From the IMG/VR virus record IMGVR_UViG_3300020438_000158, positions 1 through 30,998 of that record: DNA of 30,998 nt. The stretch is one strand, 5' to 3'. A program made the position numbers and the translations under genes. The number at the start of each line of letters is the position of its first letter. The stretch's first letter is position 1. This DNA comes from a virus. The notes beneath the pieces are model-generated. The model was not told the origin of the DNA. It was given only the letters and a program-made list of their open reading frames with translations, and did no database searches. Positions 24,628-30,998 of the stretch are shown piece by piece.

Positions 24628-27600
24628 ATGTCACAGAAAACAAATTTAAACATAAGTCCTTATTATGATGATTTTAATGATGGCAATAATTTCTACAGAG
24701 TCCTATTCAAACCAGGCAGACCTGTTCAAGCTAGAGAGTTAACTACTCTTCAGTCAATACTACAGAACCAAGTAAAATCCTTTGGAAGTCACGTTTTCAA
24801 GGAAGGATCAATGGTTCTGCCTGGTGGTGTTAATTATGATGACAGATATTATTCAGTAAAACTAGAATCAGAGCATTTAGGTCTTCCAATATCACTTTAT
24901 CTTAGTAGTTTAAAAGGTAAAAAACTAAAAGGTCAAAATTCAGGTATAGAACTTTTAATTAATGACTGTAAGGTGCCAAGTGATTCACTTGATATTACAG
25001 ATACTACAATTTTTGTAAAATATTTAACTGGAAACACTAATAATGAAATTGCTGATTTGGACGATGGTGAACCTTTAATAACTTTAGAAGATATAACTTA
25101 TGGTAATACAACTATTAGCACAGGCGAAAGTGTAGCTACATTGATATCTACAAACGCTTCATCTGTTGGTAGTGCAGTAAAAATGAACGAAGGTGTATAT
25201 TTTGTTAGAGGAACCTTTGTAAGCGTTCCTACAAGCACTATAATACTAGACCCATATTCAAATACACCATCTTATAGAGTTGGTTTGAATATTTTAGAGT
25301 CTATTATTTCAGCAAAAGATGATTCTTCACTATATGATAATGCGAAAGGATTTTCTAACTTTGCAGCACCAGGTGCTGATAGATTGAAAATAACAGCAAC
25401 ATTATCAAAAAAGGCTTTAACTGATACAAGTGATGTAAGTTTTGTAGAACTAATTAAAGTAAGAGAAGGAGAACTTAAAAAATTACAAGACTTTTCAGTC
25501 TACAACGAATTAGAAAAATATCTAGCTGCTAGAACTTTTGAAGAATCTGGAAACTATTCTTTGGATAATTTTGAAGTTAAAGTATCTGATTCTTTAGATA
25601 CTGGACTTTCAAATGGAGGAATATTTAAATCAAATCAAGTTACTGAACAAGGAAATACTCCATCAGATGATTTGGGATGTGTTGAGATTAGTTCTGGAAA
25701 AGCGTATGTAAGAGGTTTTAGAATTAGTCAACCAGGAACTACAATCATAGATTTTGAAAAACCAAGAGATAAGGAAAAAGAAAAAGTAGCGTTAGTTCCA
25801 TTTGATATGGGAACTACAATTAGAGTTAATAATGTATCAGGAACACCTGCTTTAGGAACTAATAGTTCAACACCTGGTAACGCAAACTCCAACGTGGTTT
25901 CACTTTTAAGTAGAAGAAAAACTTCTAGTAAGGCAAATGCTATTCCCACAGGAGCATATGAAATAGGAAAAGCAAGAGTATACTCATTTGGATTGAGAAA
26001 TACACCATATATTGATAACTCTAGTCAGTGGAGTCTACATTTATTTGATGTTCAAACATATACTTTCATTACTTTAAATACATCTTTGACAGCAACAATC
26101 AGTTCATTTGTCAGAGGTGCTAGTAGTGGTGCTACAGGATTCATCAATTCATCCGTAACAAGTGCATCTGAAATTGTATTATCACAAACCTCTGGAACTT
26201 TTATTCCAAATGAAAAATTAATTATCAATGAATCTGAAGAATCATTTAGATCTATTATATCAGTTAGACAATATACTTTTGAAGATGTTAAGTCAGTTTA
26301 TCAAGACTCTTTAATAAGTGGATTTAATCTTGATTTTAGTGCTGATACTGTATTAGAAAGAACTAGGATATCATCTTTACCAGAATCAAATACATGTATT
26401 ATAAATGGAAGCACATTAGTTTCTCCAGGTAATGCATTTACTGGCATAAAAACTGATTCTATTGTACAATATCAAGTAGCAGGAAATTCTGATGTCACTT
26501 TTAATAGAGTAAGTTCTATTAGTAGTGATTTAAAAACCCTAACTTTATCTGCCACAACATTAGTTCCAGATGTAAATGTAGGAACTATTGGGGTAACTTC
26601 AACCACAGTTGCTCTGGCTTCTCCAGTTGTCGTAGATAAAGAGAATACTGGATTATATGCTAAATTAGGATTTGATAATATATGTGAGGTTGATTTAGGA
26701 AATGCCTCATTATCACTTTCTGCTCAAACAGCAAAAATTAATCTCTCACAAAACGCTACAACTCAACCAATTCCAGCTGGCATATCAAGTGCATTTTTCG
26801 ATAATTTTGATACTCAAAAATATTCTTTAGTTTATGCTGATGGAACAGTTGAACCATTAACAAGAGATCAATTTAAATTAGTTGACGGATCATCTAAAGT
26901 TGAATTTTCAGGATTAACAGTGGGTGCTGGAAATACAGCTGTTCTTAATGTTACCTTAGAAAAAGTAGGTATTACAGAAAAAACTAAACAATTTGTAAGA
27001 AGTAATAAGATAGTTATTAATAAGACTAAGATTGGTGTTTCTACAAGTACAAATGGTTTAACTTTTAATCAATATTATGGTTTAAGAATAGAAGATAGAG
27101 AAATATCCCTAAATGTTCCTGATGTTGTTAATATAGTATCTGTATTAGAATCTAAAGACAGTAACGACCCAACTTTAGATACAATTACAACAGTATCTGG
27201 ACTATCTTTAAATACTAATACTGTAGTTGGTGAAAAAATAATTGGTCAAGAAAGCGGAGCAGTAGCTCAATTGGTCACTAGAGTCAATGCTGAAAGTGTT
27301 GAAATTGCCTACTTTACAGATACACAGTTTACTTTAGGGGAACTAATAAGATTTGATGAATCAAATATTGAAACAACAGTTCAGGCAATTACTCTTGGTA
27401 ATAACACAAATGTCACTGAAAAATATTCACTAGACAAAGGTCAAAGAGAACAATACTACGATTATTCAAGACTAGTTAGAAAACCAACTTTAAATGCTCC
27501 ATCTAGAAGACTCTTAGTAATCTTTAATACATATGAAGTTCCATCTACAGACACTGGAGATGTATTTACAGTTAACTCTTATGATAAAGATCGATTCACC

Positions 27601-30600
27601 TCTGATGTTCCGATTTTAGATAATAATTTAAGAGTTTCGGACACACTTGATTTTAGACCTAGAGTAACATCTAATGTCAGTGCCTCTTCTTCCCCATTTG
27701 CTTTTACATCTAGAGATTTTTCTTCATCAGGAGCAACTTCTAGTCTTGTTGTATCTCCAGAGGGAAGTTCTAGACTTGGATATAGTTATTTCCTACCTAG
27801 AATTGATAAGTTAATTTTATCCCGTGGAAAAGATTATGAAGGTAGTTTTGCGGTAATAAAAGGAATATCATCTCTCAATCCAAAACCACCAGAACTAATT
27901 GATGGTGCGATGCATATAGCTACAATTAATCTTCCAGCATATCTTTATAATCCAGACGATGCTGAGATAAAATTGATTGATAATCGAAGATATACTATGA
28001 GAGATATTGGTAAGTTAGAAGATAGAATAGAAAATTTAGAAATTTTAACAAGTTTAAGTTTACTTGAAGTAGATACTAAAACTTTACAAGTTAAGGATGT
28101 AACAGGTGATAGATTTAAATCTGGATTTTTTGTAGATGATTTTAAAGATGCTGGAAGACTTGATTTAGATAACGATGATTGTAGAGTTAGTATTGATGCT
28201 GATAATCAGCAAATGATAGCTCCAGTAGATCAGTTTACAGTAAAACCTTTAATAGGTGTAGCAGAGAGTATTGATTTAAATTCTGCAGATTTTTCTCAAA
28301 ATTTACTATTATTAGATTCAAACCTTCAAAAGACAGGAGATTTAATAACACTTAAATATTCCGAAATAAAATCGGATATTGGTAATCCACAAGCAAGTAG
28401 AGTTGAAAATATTAACCCATATGAGGTTGTTGTTCGTAGAGGTAGAGTATTACTAAATCCCTCACAAGATAACTGGACAAGAGTTGAGGAAATCGATGGT
28501 GGTGTTAGAACTATTTTTGGAGATCCTAGAAATACCTCAACTGAAAGAATATTGACATCCTCAAGACCAGATCCTTTCATAAGATCTAGAAACGTAGGAT
28601 TCGATGCTTTCTCACTAACGCCAGGTGTTAGACATTATCCATACTTTGAAGGAAGAAGTGGTATTGATATTATTCCTAAGTTACTGGAAATTTCCATGGT
28701 TTCAGGAACATTTTCGATAGGTGAAACAGTTGTTGGTATAAACGAACAAGGTGATCAATTAATTTCATTTAGGGTAGCACAACCAAATCATAAAACAGGT
28801 GCTTATAATTCTGCTTCTACAGTATTTCAGAGTAATCCATATGATACTACATTAAGTTTAGGGTCATTTTATACAGAATCTGCAGTGGTATTAAACGTTG
28901 ATATTGCGTCATTATGTGAAGATGCTCAAGGTCAATTCTCAGGTAGAGTTAGAACAAATTTAAGATTGATTGGTCAAACAAGTGGAGCAATTTCAACTAT
29001 TAGTAATGTAAGATTGATACCAGATTCATTTGGTTCAGTTTACGGATCATTCTTCTTTAGAGAACCAAATACAACTCCACCACCACCTTTAAGATTTAGA
29101 AACGGAACGAAAACATTTAGATTAACCTCAGATGTTAATAATGCTAATCCATTACGTGGAGATGAAGGAATTGGTATAACTCGTGGGGATGCACAATATG
29201 TAACATTTGGAATTATTGATTCATTTACATCAACATTGGTTCGTCGTGTTCCACCACCTCGTCCACCAGGAGATCCTCTTTCACAGACATTTACTGTTGA
29301 TGAGACTGGAATGTTTTTATCATCAATAGATTTATTCTTTGCTACTAAGGATGCTAATGTTCCTGTAACAGTTCAACTAAGAGAAGTTGAATTAGGAACT
29401 CCAACAAATCAGGTAGTTAGTGATTTTGCTGAAGTAAGTTTAGATCCAACTGAATTAGATTCCTCTGGTGAATCAATTATAAAAACGTCAGCAGACGCTT
29501 CATTACCAACAAGGGTTACTTTCCCATCTCCAGTATACTTAGAACCTAACAGAGAGTATGCTATCGTCCTCTTAGCACCAGCAACAATAGAGTATAAGAT
29601 GTGGATTGCTCAAATGGGTGAGGAAACAATCGAAACTCAAACACTTGGAGTCGATCAAGGATCAAAGAGTATTGTAACTAAACAATATCTTGGAGGAAGT
29701 TTATTCAAATCTCAGAATGGAACTATATGGACAGCTACTCAAACTCAAGATTTGAAATTTAGTCTTTATAAGTGTTCTTTTGTAACCACTCCTGGTTCTC
29801 TTACAATGTTTAACTCTGATTTGACAACAAACGATAAAATCAATTCAAAGTTACAAGATAATTCATTAAAGACTTATCCAAGAAAATTAAGAGTTGGTGT
29901 TGATACAACTACTGCTTTAAGCAGTACTATATCAGTGGGAACAAAAGTTTCAGCGTCTAACGTTTCTCCATATACAAACTCCACAGATGCAAAAGGATTT
30001 GTAGAAAAAATTGGAGGACCAATAAATGGTGATGCTGGTAGATCTATAACTGGTTTTGGAACTGGATATTCTGGTGGTCCATATTCAAATGTGAACTTAT
30101 ATTCAATAACAGGTGATGGTACAGGAGCAACAGGAAATATCCAGACATCTGGAGGAGAAATAGCAAGTGTAGCGATTGCTGCAACTGGTAATGGTTATGT
30201 TGTAGGTGATGTTTTAGGAATCACTACAGCAGAAGTAGGAAATGCGGGAAGTGGTGCTGAAATAACAGTGACTGGAGTATTTGGAATGGACACTCTATAT
30301 CTAACGAATGTTCAAGGTGAAAAAATTAATAATGGTAGAAAATTAGTATACTATACTGATGTTACTTCAGGAACAATCGCCAATTCTACGGTGGATGTAA
30401 GAGGTGATTCTATAGTCAATGGTAGTCTTTATGAAGGAAATGTTTTAGAGGTTAATAGTTCTAACCACTCCATGAATTCTATTCAAAATGTTGTACAAAT
30501 TGATGGTGTAAAACCAGATACTACTCCTATTTTACTAACAGAAAATATTACTTCAACGGATACTACTATTTCTGTTGCGAGTACAACACCATTTGCTACT

Positions 30601-30998
30601 TTTGAAGGAATATCAACCAGTACTGGTTATGTTCAAGTTGGAAGAGAAATTATTTACTATAATGGAATTGGCATTGGAAACTTATCTGTTGGTCAAAGAG
30701 GATTTGGTGGATCTCCAAAAGATTCTCACTTTATCAATGATCAAGCGATAAAGTATGAATTTAATGGAATATCATTGACTGGTATTAATACAACTCATAA
30801 TTTACCAACTAGTGCGACACTACAATCAAAGAAAACTAGTGATAGTTATTTGTTAGAAATTAACAGAGGGGCAGGAAGATCTAACTTACAGAATAGATCA
30901 ATTGGTATAAATCAAATTAGTTTTGCTGATGAAAAGATTGGTGGAGAAAATCGAATAGTGGGTACTCAAAATTTCCAATATGACTCTTTTATTCCATC
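24628..30998 (+). CDS. DUF4815-type virion structural protein (3' partial, over 2,120 codons)
   Basis: The frame opens at ATG 24628 with MSQKTNLNISPYYDDFNDGN and then FYRVLFKPGRPVQARELTTL with QSILQNQVKSFGSHVFKEGS, the DUF4815 signature of cyanophage structural proteins. I see no stop before the right edge. A middle part (28600-29520) contains RHYPYFEGRSGIDIIPKLLE, RVPPPRPPGDPLSQTF and VDETGMFLSSIDLFFATKDA, which I recall as conserved in this family. A GxGY-type module (30050-30230) and an RG-x-x-G module (30628-30750) near the end are shared with the giant protein. It occupies the position of T4 gp9/gp10, suggesting a baseplate periphery or fibre-attachment role, which is inference. Confidence 0.85.
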   Translation, partial: MSQKTNLNISPYYDDFNDGNNFYRVLFKPGRPVQARELTTLQSILQNQVKSFGSHVFKEGSMVLPGGVNYDDRYYSVKLESEHLGLPISLYLSSLKGKKLKGQNSGIELLINDCKVPSDSLDITDTTIFVKYLTGNTNNEIADLDDGEPLITLEDITYGNTTISTGESVATLISTNASSVGSAVKMNEGVYFVRGTFVSVPTSTIILDPYSNTPSYRVGLNILESIISAKDDSSLYDNAKGFSNFAAPGADRLKITATLSKKALTDTSDVSFVELIKVREGELKKLQDFSVYNELEKYLAARTFEESGNYSLDNFEVKVSDSLDTGLSNGGIFKSNQVTEQGNTPSDDLGCVEISSGKAYVRGFRISQPGTTIIDFEKPRDKEKEKVALVPFDMGTTIRVNNVSGTPALGTNSSTPGNANSNVVSLLSRRKTSSKANAIPTGAYEIGKARVYSFGLRNTPYIDNSSQWSLHLFDVQTYTFITLNTSLTATISSFVRGASSGATGFINSSVTSASEIVLSQTSGTFIPNEKLIINESEESFRSIISVRQYTFEDVKSVYQDSLISGFNLDFSADTVLERTRISSLPESNTCIINGSTLVSPGNAFTGIKTDSIVQYQVAGNSDVTFNRVSSISSDLKTLTLSATTLVPDVNVGTIGVTSTTVALASPVVVDKENTGLYAKLGFDNICEVDLGNASLSLSAQTAKINLSQNATTQPIPAGISSAFFDNFDTQKYSLVYADGTVEPLTRDQFKLVDGSSKVEFSGLTVGAGNTAVLNVTLEKVGITEKTKQFVRSNKIVINKTKIGVSTSTNGLTFNQYYGLRIEDREISLNVPDVVNIVSVLESKDSNDPTLDTITTVSGLSLNTNTVVGEKIIGQESGAVAQLVTRVNAESVEIAYFTDTQFTLGELIRFDESNIETTVQAITLGNNTNVTEKYSLDKGQREQYYDYSRLVRKPTLNAPSRRLLVIFNTYEVPSTDTGDVFTVNSYDKDRFTSDVPILDNNLRVSDTLDFRPRVTSNVSASSSPFAFTSRDFSSSGATSSLVVSPEGSSRLGYSYFLPRIDKLILSRGKDYEGSFAVIKGISSLNPKPPELIDGAMHIATINLPAYLYNPDDAEIKLIDNRRYTMRDIGKLEDRIENLEILTSLSLLEVDTKTLQVKDVTGDRFKSGFFVDDFKDAGRLDLDNDDCRVSIDADNQQMIAPVDQFTVKPLIGVAESIDLNSADFSQNLLLLDSNLQKTGDLITLKYSEIKSDIGNPQASRVENINPYEVVVRRGRVLLNPSQDNWTRVEEIDGGVRTIFGDPRNTSTERILTSSRPDPFIRSRNVGFDAFSLTPGVRHYPYFEGRSGIDIIPKLLEISMVSGTFSIGETVVGINEQGDQLISFRVAQPNHKTGAYNSASTVFQSNPYDTTLSLGSFYTESAVVLNVDIASLCEDAQGQFSGRVRTNLRLIGQTSGAISTISNVRLIPDSFGSVYGSFFFREPNTTPPPPLRFRNGTKTFRLTSDVNNANPLRGDEGIGITRGDAQYVTFGIIDSFTSTLVRRVPPPRPPGDPLSQTFTVDETGMFLSSIDLFFATKDANVPVTVQLREVELGTPTNQVVSDFAEVSLDPTELDSSGESIIKTSADASLPTRVTFPSPVYLEPNREYAIVLLAPATIEYKMWIAQMGEETIETQTLGVDQGSKSIVTKQYLGGSLFKSQNGTIWTATQTQDLKFSLYKCSFVTTPGSLTMFNSDLTTNDKINSKLQDNSLKTYPRKLRVGVDTTTALSSTISVGTKVSASNVSPYTNSTDAKGFVEKIGGPINGDAGRSITGFGTGYSGGPYSNVNLYSITGDGTGATGNIQTSGGEIASVAIAATGNGYVVGDVLGITTAEVGNAGSGAEITVTGVFGMDTLYLTNVQGEKINNGRKLVYYTDVTSGTIANSTVDVRGDSIVNGSLYEGNVLEVNSSNHSMNSIQNVVQIDGVKPDTTPILLTENITSTDTTISVASTTPFATFEGISTSTGYVQVGREIIYYNGIGIGNLSVGQRGFGGSPKDSHFINDQAIKYEFNGISLTGINTTHNLPTSATLQSKKTSDSYLLEINRGAGRSNLQNRSIGINQISFADEKIGGENRIVGTQNFQYDSFIP

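Noticed and set aside
11730-28580. Minus-strand and other-frame ORFs inside the structural genes
   Set aside because: They lie wholly within long, family-supported + strand genes and have shadow-type composition (runs of Pro, Val, Ile).
10843-30998. Collagen-like Gly-X-Y repeats as substrate of the enzyme at 1-1515
   Set aside because: The Gly-rich parts follow GxGY and GxGxGA patterns, not consecutive Gly-X-Y triplets.

Overview
This window looks like part of the genome of a marine T4-like myovirus, most like the T4-like cyanophages. The main reasons are a baseplate block in the order gp25, gp6, giant protein, gp8, DUF4815 protein; T4-type late promoters (TATAAATA) in front of the structural genes; and a set of tiny conserved genes upstream of gp25 that I recognise from cyanophage genomes. 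All supported genes are on the + strand. The host (Prochlorococcus, Synechococcus or another marine bacterium) cannot be decided from the sequence alone.

Layout. (1) 1-1515: the 3' part of a large enzyme open at the left edge. It joins a collagen-galactosyltransferase-like end, a PLOD/LH3-type glucosyltransferase domain and a 2-oxoglutarate/Fe(II) hydroxylase domain. (2) 1516-2454: about 0.9 kb without a convincing long gene. It holds a perfect consensus sigma70 promoter that fires into a very hairpin-rich stretch of about 390 nt (a probable structured RNA, perhaps with a 48-codon ORF), a late promoter, and two terminator-like hairpins. (3) 2455-6037: an early-type region of ten small genes plus a nucleotidyltransferase/ligase-like protein. 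It is divided by six copies of one intergenic cassette: a TG(G/T)CAC-like box, usually a hairpin, TATAAT 30-31 bp after the box, and TTCCCA just before the ATG. (4) 6145-8407: an AbrB-like small protein, a glycosyltransferase, a zinc ribbon, a basic peptide and other small genes ending in a strong terminator. (5) 8431-30998: late structural genes. These are tandem late promoters, gp25 (132 aa), gp6 (649 aa), a 4,027-aa giant protein with a YHYH domain in the gp7 position, a gp8-like protein (548 aa) behind its own late promoter, and a DUF4815 protein open at the right edge (more than 2,120 codons).

How it fits together: region 3 has the look of an accessory region built from promoter-stem-loop units, each insulating and expressing one to three small genes. 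Region 5 builds the baseplate and the proteins around it. The glycosylating and hydroxylating enzymes at the left and at 6544 may modify virion or host components, but no collagen-like Gly-X-Y substrate is present in this window. The points most worth following are the six-copy cassette with its unusual TTCCCA leader element, the structured-RNA unit at 1819-2240, and the collagen-type three-domain enzyme.
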